Shown in pieces: positions 24,282-33,509 of a stretch of DNA of 45,063 bases; the stretch's first letter is position 1; each line of letters opens with the position of its first letter. The notes under the pieces were generated by a model. The model did not search any database. It was not told the DNA's origin and was given only the letters and a program-made list of their open reading frames with translations. Source of the DNA: an uncultured Prevotellaceae bacterium. Lineage in GTDB: Bacteria > Bacteroidota > Bacteroidia > Bacteroidales > Bacteroidaceae. The stretch covers positions 1 through 45,063 of the forward strand of contig CAMVDC010000005.1 in the NCBI GenBank assembly GCA_947166155.1. Reading direction: 5' to 3'. The translations under genes were made by a program, and so were the position numbers.

Positions 24282-25424
24282 ATGAAACGACTGTATTTCC
24301 TGATGGCATCAGTGGCAGCGCTGGTGCTGACTGCCTGCCAAGGCAGCGACAATGCTACGGCACTGGTCAACATGAGCGACCTCGCTGCACTCTACAACGA
24401 CAGCATCAACTCCGGCTACAATCTTGAACTGAGGAGCGACGACGAAGTGCGAGCCGACACCATTGACGATGTGTTTCCCTCGATGCCCACGATGGATGTG
24501 GAGCCGCGCTACGAGGAGTCGGACAACGAGTTTCTAAGGGAAGCACACGACTTCTTCAACACATGTGCGGTGGCCTACGATACCTGGAGCTGGTTTGAAG
24601 ACTACATACGCTTCAGCGGCGACGACTACATAGAGGCCAACGATGTGACAAACCCCGACTACATGACCGACCCGTGGCTTATCGACCGTGTGAGGAATAC
24701 CGACATCAGCGTCATAAGCAGCAGCGAACTGAGAGCACACGCCAGGAACTATATCGACAGCCTGTTGTGGACCATCAATGTAGACGAAGATTATGAATTT
24801 GAAGAAGGTGAGACACCCGAGGACATCCTCGCCCAGTTTGTGACGGCTGTCAACGCTACACTACATCCGTTTGCCGACAAAGAGGTGCTGGCCAAGACTT
24901 ACGAATGGAAGATGAACGACCTGCAAAACCTTGCCTATGTGCCCATGCAGCACTACGACTTCAAGAGCGACGACATGGTTGGCCAGATGCTACGCCTCAC
25001 GTCGGAATGTAAGGACTTCGACACCCAGTGCTCGCTGCTCCTCTACTGGGCCGACCACGACGACGTGATGAAAGCTCCCGAATGGCTTGTAGCCGCTGCC
25101 CAACGCCTGCTTGAGAGCGGACACTACAGTCCACTGCTCTACGATGTGTGGGTGCGATGGAGGGCGCTTTACCAATTCTGCTACCACGGCAGTTCTACTT
25201 GGTCGGTCATTCCCAACAACTACTACAACCTCATACGCCTGCAGTGCTACGAGACTTGCCTTAAGCACATAGCGTCACACCCCACCGACATCATAGCCAT
25301 GAACTGCGCCACTCAGTTGGCAGGGCGCTCCAACATACAGCGATTCGGATGGATGTTTGGCAACAGCACATCGGTAGAGATCCACGAACTCATGCCCAAA
25401 GCAGTTGGTATGGAGGATGAATGA
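24282..25424 (+). CDS. Lipoprotein of unknown function
   Basis: 380 residues from ATG 24282. The signal peptide MKRLYFLMASVAALVLTAC ends in a lipobox (LTAC, Cys19), so the protein should be lipid-anchored. The mature part is rich in Asp, Glu, Tyr and Trp with long helical stretches (about 90-300); no domain is recognised. An ATG 21 nt upstream (24261) would add MTKTRLI, but the promoter spacing and the signal peptide favour the later one. The stop codon falls inside the first unit of a 7-bp minisatellite that fills the downstream space. Confidence 0.72.
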   Translation: MKRLYFLMASVAALVLTACQGSDNATALVNMSDLAALYNDSINSGYNLELRSDDEVRADTIDDVFPSMPTMDVEPRYEESDNEFLREAHDFFNTCAVAYDTWSWFEDYIRFSGDDYIEANDVTNPDYMTDPWLIDRVRNTDISVISSSELRAHARNYIDSLLWTINVDEDYEFEEGETPEDILAQFVTAVNATLHPFADKEVLAKTYEWKMNDLQNLAYVPMQHYDFKSDDMVGQMLRLTSECKDFDTQCSLLLYWADHDDVMKAPEWLVAAAQRLLESGHYSPLLYDVWVRWRALYQFCYHGSSTWSVIPNNYYNLIRLQCYETCLKHIASHPTDIIAMNCATQLAGRSNIQRFGWMFGNSTSVEIHELMPKAVGMEDE

Positions 25425-25534
25425 TGAATGATGAAAGATGAATGATGAATGATGAATGATGAAAGATGAATGATGAATGATGAGAGATGAGAGATGAGAG
25501 ATGAGAGATGAGAGATGAATGATGAGAGATGAAA
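25416..25534. repeat. 7-bp minisatellite, 17 units of GATGAAT/GATGAGA/GATGAAA
   Basis: Seventeen uninterrupted 7-bp units: GATGAAT, GATGAGA and GATGAAA in blocks. The first unit contains the stop codon of the lipoprotein gene. Copy number is likely to vary between strains by slippage. Confidence 0.92.
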
Positions 25535-25544
25535 TAATGAGAAA

Positions 25545-25606
25545 ATAAAAACGTGAAGGAGTGTAGACAAGCAGCTATAACAGCAACCACATCTACACTC
25601 CTTCAC
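25545..25606 (-). terminator. Terminator between convergent genes
   Basis: A perfect 15-bp stem (25553-25567 with 25592-25606). On the minus strand it is followed by GTTTTTATTTT, so it mainly ends the hydrolase gene at 25645; it may also serve the lipoprotein gene. Confidence 0.8.
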
Positions 25607-25644
25607 TATTTCAATACTGAACTACAAGGGGGGAGTGGAAGTCC

Positions 25645-26613
25645 CTATTTTGTGCGGGCGGCATTAAGGAAGTCGACCATCTTCTTCAGGTTGGCCTCAT
25701 CATACATGCCCATACCGTGACCACCCTCGGGCACGAAGGTAGCTTCGGTCTTCACACCGGTGGCCTTCAGCAGTTCGTAGAACTTCTTGCCCTGGCAGCA
25801 AGGCACTACGTTGTCTTTCTCGCCATGGAAGATGATGATTGGCGGGTCGTTCTTGTCGACATAAGTAAGTGCAGTAAGGCTACGGAACTTGTCGGGTTCG
25901 TCGCTCAACTTGGCACCACCCAGCAATATGGCTTCAGGGCTTGTCTCGCCAAACGACATGTGTTCGCCGCAATCCATGTCGGTGAGGTCTACAGGACCCG
26001 ACCAGTCGCATGCTGCATTGACCGTGCTGCTCTCCTTGGTATAGTTGCCGAGGTTGCCTTCGAGGTCGATTTCCACCGTGCCGACTTTAGCGGTCTTGGT
26101 GCCGCTGGTGGTAGCAGTAATCGACGACAGGTGACCTCCCGACGAGAATCCGCTGGTAGCGATGAACGATGTGTCGAACTTATATTTCTTTGCCTCGCCG
26201 CGCACGAAACGCACCACTGCCTTTATGTCGTGAATCTGTGCAGGCCACTTGGCATCGCTGCTCGAACGGTGGTTGGGCAGAACGACAGCATAACCGGCAT
26301 CGAGCAGTGCTTTGACGATAGTACCGATATCGGCATTGTTCTTACCATTGTTGCTGAACCATGCACTGCCGTAGATGTGAATCACCACCGGATATTTCTC
26401 TGCCTCTTTCTTGGGCAGGTAGATGTCGCAGGTGTGGTATGCCTGGTCGTCGCCTGCATAGTTCACGTCTTTCCACTGCTGAGAAGTCTCGATTTGTGGT
26501 TGCTGTACCTGAAAACCGCCGAATCCACCGAATCCGCCGCCAAACTGGGCCATCATAGAGCCCGAAGTCATCATTGCCATCGCGAAGATGGCAGTCTTAA
26601 TTGTGAGTTTCAT
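25645..26613 (-). CDS. Exported alpha/beta hydrolase, BD-FAE/acetyl-esterase type
   Basis: A 322-residue secreted or periplasmic esterase. A signal peptide ends near MMAQ (22), followed by a short Gly/Phe linker (FGGGFGGFGGF). The fold markers are an oxyanion-like IYGSAWF segment near 79-85, nucleophile elbow GFSSGGH, the acid in HGEKDNVVP and the His in GGHGMGMY. Relatives in gut Bacteroidales are carbohydrate esterases that take acetyl or feruloyl groups from plant glycans; this substrate is inferred. Its own promoter lies about 100 nt upstream and the leader contains three 14-bp tandem repeats. It resembles in layout the hydrolase at 1351-2160. Confidence 0.87.
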   Translation of the reverse strand: MKLTIKTAIFAMAMMTSGSMMAQFGGGFGGFGGFQVQQPQIETSQQWKDVNYAGDDQAYHTCDIYLPKKEAEKYPVVIHIYGSAWFSNNGKNNADIGTIVKALLDAGYAVVLPNHRSSSDAKWPAQIHDIKAVVRFVRGEAKKYKFDTSFIATSGFSSGGHLSSITATTSGTKTAKVGTVEIDLEGNLGNYTKESSTVNAACDWSGPVDLTDMDCGEHMSFGETSPEAILLGGAKLSDEPDKFRSLTALTYVDKNDPPIIIFHGEKDNVVPCCQGKKFYELLKATGVKTEATFVPEGGHGMGMYDEANLKKMVDFLNAARTK

Positions 26614-26641
26614 AATTGTTTAGTGTTTATTGTTTATTGAT

Positions 26642-26683
26642 GATAGTTTATTGTTGATAGTTTATTGTTGATAGTTTATTGTG
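26642..26683. repeat. Three 14-bp tandem repeats in the hydrolase leader
   Basis: GATAGTTTATTGTT is repeated at 26642, 26656 and, with one change, 26670. It lies between the promoter (26713-26720) and the start codon of the exported hydrolase. Confidence 0.85.
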
Positions 26684-26712
26684 TATTGTTGTTCTTTAGC
26701 CTTTATCGACAG

Positions 26713-26720
26713 CAAAGTTA
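26713..26720 (-). promoter_or_regulatory. Promoter (-7 element) of the exported hydrolase gene
   Basis: Minus-strand TAACTTTG (26720-26713) fits TAnnTTTG. Confidence 0.6.
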
Positions 26721-26776
26721 AGCAATTATTCGTTACCCGCAATGCATCTCCCTCGATTTCTTTGCTATTATCCGAC

Positions 26777-26810
26777 AAAAAAACCATGCGAAGGTTTGAT
26801 TCCGCATGGT
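26777..26810 (-). terminator. Terminator of the dockerin-tail gene operon
   Basis: An 8-bp stem ACCATGCG / CGCATGGT (26783-26790, 26803-26810) followed on the minus strand by a T7 run (26783-26777). Confidence 0.75.
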
Positions 26811-26866
26811 CTATTGTGCATTATGGAGAGAATGAATGAAGAATGAAAATAGCCATCCTGATGAGG

Positions 26867-26905
26867 AAACATCCACTATTCATTATTCATTATTAATTAT
26901 TCATT
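26867..26905. repeat. AT-rich dispersed repeat, diverged copy
   Basis: Starts AAACATCCACTATTCATTAT; a near copy of the 41-bp motif at 22060-22100. It abuts the end of the dockerin-tail gene. Confidence 0.8.
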
Positions 26906-26910
26906 TATCT

Positions 26911-27468
26911 CTACCAACTTATCTTCCCTGCCACTTTCTGCTGTATGAGCGATGCATCTTGTGCCGTCACGTCGCCGTCGCGGTCGGCATCGGCCACCGA
27001 CTCATCGGCAATCACAGTCTTTCCCGCCACATGTTGCTGCACGAGCGATGCATCTTGTGCCGTCACTTCACCGTCGCGGTCGACATCGCCGAGCAGAGTA
27101 ACATCGTCCTCATACTCTACCACAAGTTTTACATTGTAGTCGGGCATCTGGTCAAGCGTCCACGTGCCGTCACCGTTGTCAGTTAAGTCGATGGCTTGCG
27201 ACAGGTCGTCCTCATATTCCACTATAAGCTTTACATTGTAGGCTGGCATCTGGTCAAGCGTCCACGTTCCGTCGCCGTTATCAGTTAAGTCGATGGCTTG
27301 CGACAGATCATCCTCATATTCTACTACAAGCTTTACATCATAGGCAGGCATGGCATCAAGCGTCCACGTGCCGTCGGTGTTTTCTGTCAGGTCGATGGAA
27401 GTCTGCGCCCGACATACCATAGTGGCGAGAAGCAACGCAAGCAACCATCTTATTCTTCTGTATCTCAT
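26911..27468 (-). CDS. Exported three-repeat protein with dockerin-like tail
   Basis: 185 residues. A signal peptide (to about Ala21) precedes three nearly identical 34-residue repeats (25-58, 59-92, 93-122) built on DGTWTLDxMPxYNVKL, which correspond to 102-bp tandem repeats in the DNA. The C-terminus (about 124-185) has two EF-hand-like loops, GDVDRDGEVTAQD and ADRDGDVTAQD, each followed by an xSLxQQxVAGK helix: the two-loop plan of a type I dockerin. Dockerins bind calcium and dock to cohesin modules; no cohesin was seen here. The ending is almost the same as in the 1367-residue protein at 28691. The gene follows the one at 27488 by 19 nt, so they probably share a transcript. Confidence 0.82.
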   Translation of the reverse strand: MRYRRIRWLLALLLATMVCRAQTSIDLTENTDGTWTLDAMPAYDVKLVVEYEDDLSQAIDLTDNGDGTWTLDQMPAYNVKLIVEYEDDLSQAIDLTDNGDGTWTLDQMPDYNVKLVVEYEDDVTLLGDVDRDGEVTAQDASLVQQHVAGKTVIADESVADADRDGDVTAQDASLIQQKVAGKISW

Positions 27469-27487
27469 GTTTCTTGCGTTTTAATAG

Positions 27488-28192
27488 TTACTCTGTAGGT
27501 ATAACCTTGATACTCTTAATCTTCTTCCCTACGGGGATATTGGCAGGAGTCACTACAACTGCACTTCCGTAATTAATATCTTTGGTGGTGCCACTCACAA
27601 TTGTCACATCTTTCATTTCTTCGTCTGACAGCCCAGCCTTTAACGTCCACCCCTCGGGGACTGATGAGATGGTGTTTTTACTTACAACAGGACGTACGTA
27701 ACCATTGTAGTTATCATATAAATCATAGCCCCCATCAGTCTCTTCTACAATTGCGTAAACTAATGTTTTCCCTTCGGCTATCTTGCTAAAATTGAGTATG
27801 TAATGACGCTTACCATTATATTCGTCATCCCATATGTATCCACCCATTTGAACAGTCTTTGAGTTTATTTTTGATGTAAATGTAAACACAATGTTTGAGA
27901 ACTCAGCCATTGTCTTGTTACCATTATGTGACACAGTGCAGTTGTCAAACAGTTCTTTCCATTGATCTTCTGTAGGAAGAATCCAGCCATCACCCCAACC
28001 GAAATCATTCGGTTTGCCTTCATATTCAGTACCTCGCTCTGCAGCACTTGCTGCTCCCACATTCATCGTTGCCCATAGCGTGCCGCTGGGCAGTCCGAGG
28101 TCCACATACTCATGTCCGTTAATGCTGTTCTGTGCTAATGCACCAAGCACTGCCATCGCTGCGACGGCGAGTGAAATAAGTTTCTTTCTCAT
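27488..28192 (-). CDS. Exported protein with a FISUMP-like domain
   Basis: 234 residues. A signal peptide covers about 1-20 (LGALAQ). The mature start NGHEYVDLGLPSGTLWA and the segment GWILPTEDQWKELFDNC are typical of the Fibrobacter succinogenes major paralogous (FISUMP) type of domain found in Bacteroidetes exported proteins of unknown function. The C-terminal part (about 170-234) is a separate beta-rich piece without a known name. There is no dockerin tail, but the gene sits directly upstream of the dockerin-tail gene and is likely co-transcribed with it. A -7 promoter element lies about 180 nt upstream. The role, perhaps surface attachment, is not shown. Confidence 0.78.
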   Translation of the reverse strand: MRKKLISLAVAAMAVLGALAQNSINGHEYVDLGLPSGTLWATMNVGAASAAERGTEYEGKPNDFGWGDGWILPTEDQWKELFDNCTVSHNGNKTMAEFSNIVFTFTSKINSKTVQMGGYIWDDEYNGKRHYILNFSKIAEGKTLVYAIVEETDGGYDLYDNYNGYVRPVVSKNTISSVPEGWTLKAGLSDEEMKDVTIVSGTTKDINYGSAVVVTPANIPVGKKIKSIKVIPTE

Positions 28193-28371
28193 ACTTGTTC
28201 GTTTTAGTTTATTGTTAGAAATTTATTGTTGAATAAAAACTATATACATAACCATGATAGAGTCTCATAGATTGCCGCCCCTCCTTTGGCAATATTCCCG
28301 CAAGGTCTGGATGTTCTCTTCAACCTCCGCCCAGATGCCATATAGCATCCGTATTACTATAACTTTGTTGG

Positions 28372-28379
28372 CAAAGTTA
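28372..28379 (-). promoter_or_regulatory. Promoter (-7 element) of the FISUMP/dockerin operon
   Basis: Minus-strand TAACTTTG (28379-28372). It forms a near-perfect inverted repeat with a plus-strand TAACTTTG at 28360-28367, so two opposed -7 elements overlap here. The gap 28193-28690 holds no gene besides this and the G/C-rich repeat. Confidence 0.55.
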
Positions 28380-28573
28380 CACTTTTATTCTGAATGCTCC
28401 AAATAATTACAGCCTAAAAAGTTATTTTAGCGATTGTCATAAACCAATATATGCCTTTTGGCAGATAAAGTTAAAGTCAAAAGTGGCAACACTATCTACA
28501 ATAGGAATCACACACCCACTAACATCAAATACCTCACTAATCCCCCCTCTTCCCTACAGGGGAGTATGAGGTG

Positions 28574-28631
28574 AAGAAAAACCACTGGTTGCCCCCTCAG
28601 TCCCCCCATAAGGGGATGACGGGGCAACCAG
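28574..28631 (-). terminator. Terminator of the BspA-like gene inside a G/C-rich repeat
   Basis: An 11-bp stem CTGGTTGCCCC / GGGGCAACCAG (28585-28595, 28621-28631); on the minus strand TGGTTTTTC follows. It is embedded in a CCCCTC-type repeat related to those at 21893 and 37280. Confidence 0.6.
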
Positions 28632-28690
28632 CGAAATGTAAACAATTGGGGAGCAAAGAGGCAAATGGATGTTGGGAAGAGGCTTTTTCC

Positions 28691-31600
28691 TTACCAACTT
28701 ATCTTTCCTGCCACCTTCTGCTGTATGAGCGAAGCATCTTGTGCCGTCACATCGCCGTCATGGTTTACATCTGCCACCGATTCGTCGGATACTGATATCT
28801 TGCCTGCCACGTGTTGCTGCACGAGCGAGGCATCTTGCGCCGTCACTTCGCCGTCGTTATTGACATCGCCAAGCAAGGACATGGGTATGGAAGTGAGGTT
28901 GAGTACATGACTGATGGAAGTAGTGACATCGGCCGGAATGAGGTAGGCATGATGAGCGGGAACGGCAATATCGTCGGGAGCATCATAAAGGGAAATCCAC
29001 TTTCCATGCACATCCATCGCCCATGCATCGATATCGACAGCATCATCGTGCGACAACTCGGAGAGCGTACCCACAAAGTCAAAGTCGTCGGTCATGACTA
29101 CAGGCAAATCGACAGGCGTAGCCTTTACATCGACATCAGCAACAGTGATTGACTTACATTCGTTATCAGTCACAACAAGCATGTAAGGCTGATATGCCTG
29201 AATGGCGTCCACTTCGTCGAACACCAACTGACCAACACCATCTTGTCCTGTCAGTGCCAGTGCGACCATTCCTGCAGGAATTGCATCGACATCGTATGGC
29301 AAGCAGAGGGTATTGGGTCGGAGTGTACCATAAGTGAAGTTAGCATGATACACCACCTGGTCGGCATGGAAGTCGTATGGGACAGAGAAGTCCACCCCTT
29401 CGTACAAATCAAGTTGGGTCGCATGTCCCGCAGCCACCACATTAGGCACATCGACTGCTTCACTGCCTTCAGGCATGAATACAACAGCGCCCTGACTTGT
29501 GATGTCGGTCAGAGTCTCGGGAGTGAAACTATCGTCGACCGTAGCATGCGCGAGGTTAACGAATCCCACCAAGCTATTGTAAACCATGCTATGAGCCCTA
29601 ACTGCCTCGGTCACGTCGGAAGCCGTAACATCACCATCAAACTCAATCTGTTCGGGGGCTTCTTGTATGATGGCAGCATTGGCTGTCCATCCGGCCTTGT
29701 AGTTATTGCCTCGGCCTGCGGGTACATATATGGCATTCAAAGCCGTTGATTTTGGATATATGCCGGGGGTGGACGTACCCACACAGGTCGGTACATACTT
29801 CGACTTGGCATATACGGTCGTCATCTGGTTGCAATAGCGGAATGCCTCAAAGCCTATCTCTTCAAGTGTGCTGGGCAGGGTCACGGTCTTGAATACCCCA
29901 TAACGGAAGTCAGCACCAAGAGCTTTTATACCTTCGGGTATGACAAGGTCGGTGATGAGTTGGTTATTGAGGTAAAGGCTGATGGTTGCGCTCTGTGAGC
30001 CTCCGCCGAAATAAATAGTCGTCTCATTGCTCATACGGCTGCGTATGTAGTTCTCAAGGTCGGTGATGTATATGCTTACCGGCCGATATGCACTATTGCC
30101 TATTGAACCAAACGCACCGTTCTCCACCTTCTTCAATAATGCCTGAACATAGATTTTCGTAAGATATCTGTCATTGTAAAAACACATTGACCCTATCGTA
30201 TCCAACCCTTCGGTCAACGTGACCGACTTGATGTCGGAATTCTTATAGAAAGCATAATCGCTAATCGACTTGACCCCCTCGGGTATCACAAGATCTTCTA
30301 CAAGTTCATCGCCAAGGTATAGTTTGAACTCATCTGTCCAACTGGAATTAAACGAGATGCCACACCATGCAGCAAGGTCGTCGATATAGATATTCCATCC
30401 TATGCCCGAAAAAGACAGATACCCCAATTTCTGTATGGATGCAGGCAGGTGTATGCTTCTCAATGCCGTACATGCTTCGAACGCCTGGTCTTCGATTGTT
30501 GCCACTTGGTCGTGAAGGTTTACCTCTGTAAGGTTCACGCATTCTTGGAACATGCACTTTGGAACTTTCGTCATGAGTGGCGGCATGGTGAACGAAGTGA
30601 GTGTGGGACACTCGGCATACGCATATCCACCTATTGACGATACGGTAGCAGGCAGAGTTACCGTCGGCAGTGCCGTACCACGGAATGCCGATTCCCCGAT
30701 AGACGTAAGTTGAGAACGACTGTTGTTTATGCTAATGGTTTCGAGGTCGGAGCATCCCATGAAAGCACCCGACCCGATGGTTGTCACGGCATTGGGTATG
30801 TTTATACGCCCGAAACGTATGCAGTTGGCAAAAGCATAATCGCCAATTGATGTAACGGTATTAGGCAGTGTGACACGGTCGAGGCCGGCACAGCCGCTGA
30901 AAGCAAAGGGTGATATCTTTGTCACACCCGATGGTATGCTCAACGTACTAGGTTGCACACCACCAACGAGCAGATATCCTGCCGTGCTCAACGGATTGGA
31001 ACCGATGGTCGTACCTGTAGCCGTACCATAAAATCCTACTTCACACCAGTTGGCAAGGTCGCCTATATCGACACTTGTAATTTTATCACACCCACGGAAA
31101 GCATTGTCGTATATCTCCCTTATCGAAGCATTGAACACCACCGTTTGTAATGACGTACAATAGTAGAATGCTTGTTTACGAATGGTTTCGAGAGTAGAGG
31201 GCATAGAGACCGACAGCAGCGACGGACATTCGCTGAAAGCCGATTGTTCTATAACTGTGAGTTTTGTGACCTCTAAGTTCACCGACTCGAGAGCATTACA
31301 ATTAGAGAACGCATAAGAGCCAATCGACTCTACTCCAGAACCAAGGCTGACATTTTTCAATTTACTACATCCATAAAAAGCATCCGTACCGATGGATGTG
31401 ACCGATGCGGGTATGGTGATGCTCTCAACATAAGCGTTTCTCAATAAGAAATTTGAACATATCGATGTGACACCGTCAGGAACAGCTATGTCGGTGAGCA
31501 GATTTCCTTCGTAATACACATGTGGGGACAAGTACCCAAATTCACCCGCACCTATTATTGTAGCCGACTGAGCCAACATACTCACCCAGGAATCAGGATA

Positions 31601-32794
31601 AGAAATATTAATTGTCGGAACCGCCAAGAAGGCATTTGCACCCACACTGGTAGTAGCCGATTGCAGGTCGAGGGTAAGGTTGGAGCAATTCCCGAATGCA
31701 CTGGCACCGACTGAAGCGACATTGGCCGGTATGTTGGCCTGGGTCAAGTTAGAACAATATTGGCACATCGACTCGGGAATCTGAGTGATACCGTCGGGCA
31801 AGTCAATCTTCTCAAACGAACAACGGGAGAACGCTGCATATCCGATGCTGGTCACACCATCAGGTACAGTAAACGTACCTGCCATCGACGTACAATCCAT
31901 AAACGAGCGGTCACCTATCTTTACCAGTTGACTACCTTCTTCAAACTCCACGGTCTCAAGTTGCTTACACTCGCGGAACGCATCGTCGCGGATCTCCTTG
32001 ACCTCCTTCGGGATGAAGATTGTCTGAATCGGAGCCTTATAGAACACATACGTACCTATAATCTCCAAATCGCCAGGATGCTGAAACAACACATCTTTCA
32101 GATTGGTACAGCCATAGAATGCACCGCCCATAAGTATCTTTACGGTAGATGGTATCACTACTTGTTCAAAAGGATTCTCACGGAATGCATTGTTGCCGAT
32201 GCTCTCCAATCCCTCACGAAGCAGCAGATTTGAGAGCCGTGCTCCCCAGAATGCCTCGATACCGATAGTCTTGAGAGTAGAAGGAAAGACAACATTGGTG
32301 AGTGTCGATACATTGCGGAACGCATCGTCGGGGATGACTTCAAGACCCTCGGGCAGCACCACGCTCGTGAGCCGCGTATTAGAGAATGCCCATGTGCCGA
32401 TATTGCGGAGCGATGCAGGGAAGGTGAGTGAAGTAAGACTGGTACATTGATTAAACGCTCCTTCTCCTATAGATTCTATCCCATCGGGCAGGACGACCGA
32501 TGTGACACTACACGCGAAGAAGGCACCCTCACCTATTTCAGTCACTGTATAAGTAGTACCTTCATGTTCCACCTGTTCAGGCACCGTTACTATACCCGAA
32601 TATGAATAATGCCAGTTGTTCGTCGTACCAAACTTGTAGGTAACTCCTACCGTAGCCTCGTCGCTATTGACAACATAATAATAAATGCCTCCCTCTGCAA
32701 AATCGGGCTGATGACCCGCAACTGCATGAACCAAAACTGTCGGGAAAAGAACCGTAACCAGCAGTACCAAATATTTTAGACCATACATAACCAT
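28691..32794 (-). CDS. BspA-like leucine-rich-repeat surface protein with dockerin-like tail
   Basis: 1367 residues. A signal peptide (about 1-24, VLVHA) is followed by about 1000 residues of BspA-type leucine-rich repeats (LRR_5), with recurring units such as SIGDYAFANC and VTLPNTVTSIG. About 1000-1300 is a mixed region with several VTASDVTEAV-like blocks, and the end is a two-loop dockerin-like domain (GDVNNDGEVTAQD and VNHDGDVTAQD) closing VAGKISW. BspA relatives bind fibronectin or other host and bacterial surfaces; that function is known for the family, not for this protein. The tail is nearly the same as in the 185-residue protein at 26911, also at the DNA level, which points to recent duplication. 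A second ATG two codons later is possible. Confidence 0.87.
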   Translation of the reverse strand: MVMYGLKYLVLLVTVLFPTVLVHAVAGHQPDFAEGGIYYYVVNSDEATVGVTYKFGTTNNWHYSYSGIVTVPEQVEHEGTTYTVTEIGEGAFFACSVTSVVLPDGIESIGEGAFNQCTSLTSLTFPASLRNIGTWAFSNTRLTSVVLPEGLEVIPDDAFRNVSTLTNVVFPSTLKTIGIEAFWGARLSNLLLREGLESIGNNAFRENPFEQVVIPSTVKILMGGAFYGCTNLKDVLFQHPGDLEIIGTYVFYKAPIQTIFIPKEVKEIRDDAFRECKQLETVEFEEGSQLVKIGDRSFMDCTSMAGTFTVPDGVTSIGYAAFSRCSFEKIDLPDGITQIPESMCQYCSNLTQANIPANVASVGASAFGNCSNLTLDLQSATTSVGANAFLAVPTINISYPDSWVSMLAQSATIIGAGEFGYLSPHVYYEGNLLTDIAVPDGVTSICSNFLLRNAYVESITIPASVTSIGTDAFYGCSKLKNVSLGSGVESIGSYAFSNCNALESVNLEVTKLTVIEQSAFSECPSLLSVSMPSTLETIRKQAFYYCTSLQTVVFNASIREIYDNAFRGCDKITSVDIGDLANWCEVGFYGTATGTTIGSNPLSTAGYLLVGGVQPSTLSIPSGVTKISPFAFSGCAGLDRVTLPNTVTSIGDYAFANCIRFGRINIPNAVTTIGSGAFMGCSDLETISINNSRSQLTSIGESAFRGTALPTVTLPATVSSIGGYAYAECPTLTSFTMPPLMTKVPKCMFQECVNLTEVNLHDQVATIEDQAFEACTALRSIHLPASIQKLGYLSFSGIGWNIYIDDLAAWCGISFNSSWTDEFKLYLGDELVEDLVIPEGVKSISDYAFYKNSDIKSVTLTEGLDTIGSMCFYNDRYLTKIYVQALLKKVENGAFGSIGNSAYRPVSIYITDLENYIRSRMSNETTIYFGGGSQSATISLYLNNQLITDLVIPEGIKALGADFRYGVFKTVTLPSTLEEIGFEAFRYCNQMTTVYAKSKYVPTCVGTSTPGIYPKSTALNAIYVPAGRGNNYKAGWTANAAIIQEAPEQIEFDGDVTASDVTEAVRAHSMVYNSLVGFVNLAHATVDDSFTPETLTDITSQGAVVFMPEGSEAVDVPNVVAAGHATQLDLYEGVDFSVPYDFHADQVVYHANFTYGTLRPNTLCLPYDVDAIPAGMVALALTGQDGVGQLVFDEVDAIQAYQPYMLVVTDNECKSITVADVDVKATPVDLPVVMTDDFDFVGTLSELSHDDAVDIDAWAMDVHGKWISLYDAPDDIAVPAHHAYLIPADVTTSISHVLNLTSIPMSLLGDVNNDGEVTAQDASLVQQHVAGKISVSDESVADVNHDGDVTAQDASLIQQKVAGKISW

Positions 32795-32945
32795 CGTTTA
32801 TTCTTTTAGAGGTTAATTAAAAAGTTCTGATTAGCCACTACTTCCTTTATCCGCCCGGCCGAAAACGGAAGGAATAGAATGTAGTATTTCAGCATGTTAA
32901 ATATCGCTGTGATGTTACACATCTTCTTTTAGTCATTATTCACCG

Positions 32946-32953
32946 CAAAGATA
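32946..32953 (-). promoter_or_regulatory. Promoter (-7 element) of the BspA-like gene
   Basis: Minus-strand TATCTTTG (32953-32946), giving a leader of about 145 nt. Confidence 0.6.
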
Positions 32954-33289
32954 CGATTATTTATTAATACTACAAAACAAAGGGGTCATAATTTTTTCAT
33001 TACATGTATATTAAGGTATCCTTCACACCATTTTCCATACATTACCACCACATAATATAACTTTTTCACGCTCAGAAGCTGCAGCTTCACGTTTCGATTG
33101 TCTGTTGCTGCATAATCCCAAATCGGTCACTAGACTGTTTCACACTTTCAATGATTTATTTAGGGTGTAAATAGTTTCAGTTATTCCCGTTCCTTTGCAG
33201 TGTCGGAATGGGGAAACATTGCACCTCGCAGACAGGATTGGCCAACCAAGCAATGCGGAAGTGGTCGATAATACTACTTTCAGCTTGTT

Positions 33290-33465
33290 ATTCCCTCCGG
33301 CTTGTCATGGGTCCTCTCCGCCGCTTCGCTCTGTGGGGATGACAGAGGGGGGAAGTGGTGCTCTGTCGGGATGACAGGGGGGGTGGTGCGCGGGGGGGGT
33401 GGGGGGGGGGGGAGTGGATTGTTGTTTAACGAAGAGATGTGAACGGAGGTCTCCGTCCACATCTC
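33290..33465. repeat. G/C-rich repeat region with poly-G runs and a hairpin
   Basis: Contains GGGATGACAG direct repeats (about 33336-33345 and 33369-33378), a G8-T-G12 run at 33392-33412, and a 15-bp hairpin (33434-33448 with 33451-33465, one mismatch). The rest of the gap 32954-33289 shows no gene. Confidence 0.7.
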
Positions 33466-33509
33466 GTGTCGCAAAAAAGTTTCTGATTTGTCCCTTGTGA
33501 TTGTATGCC

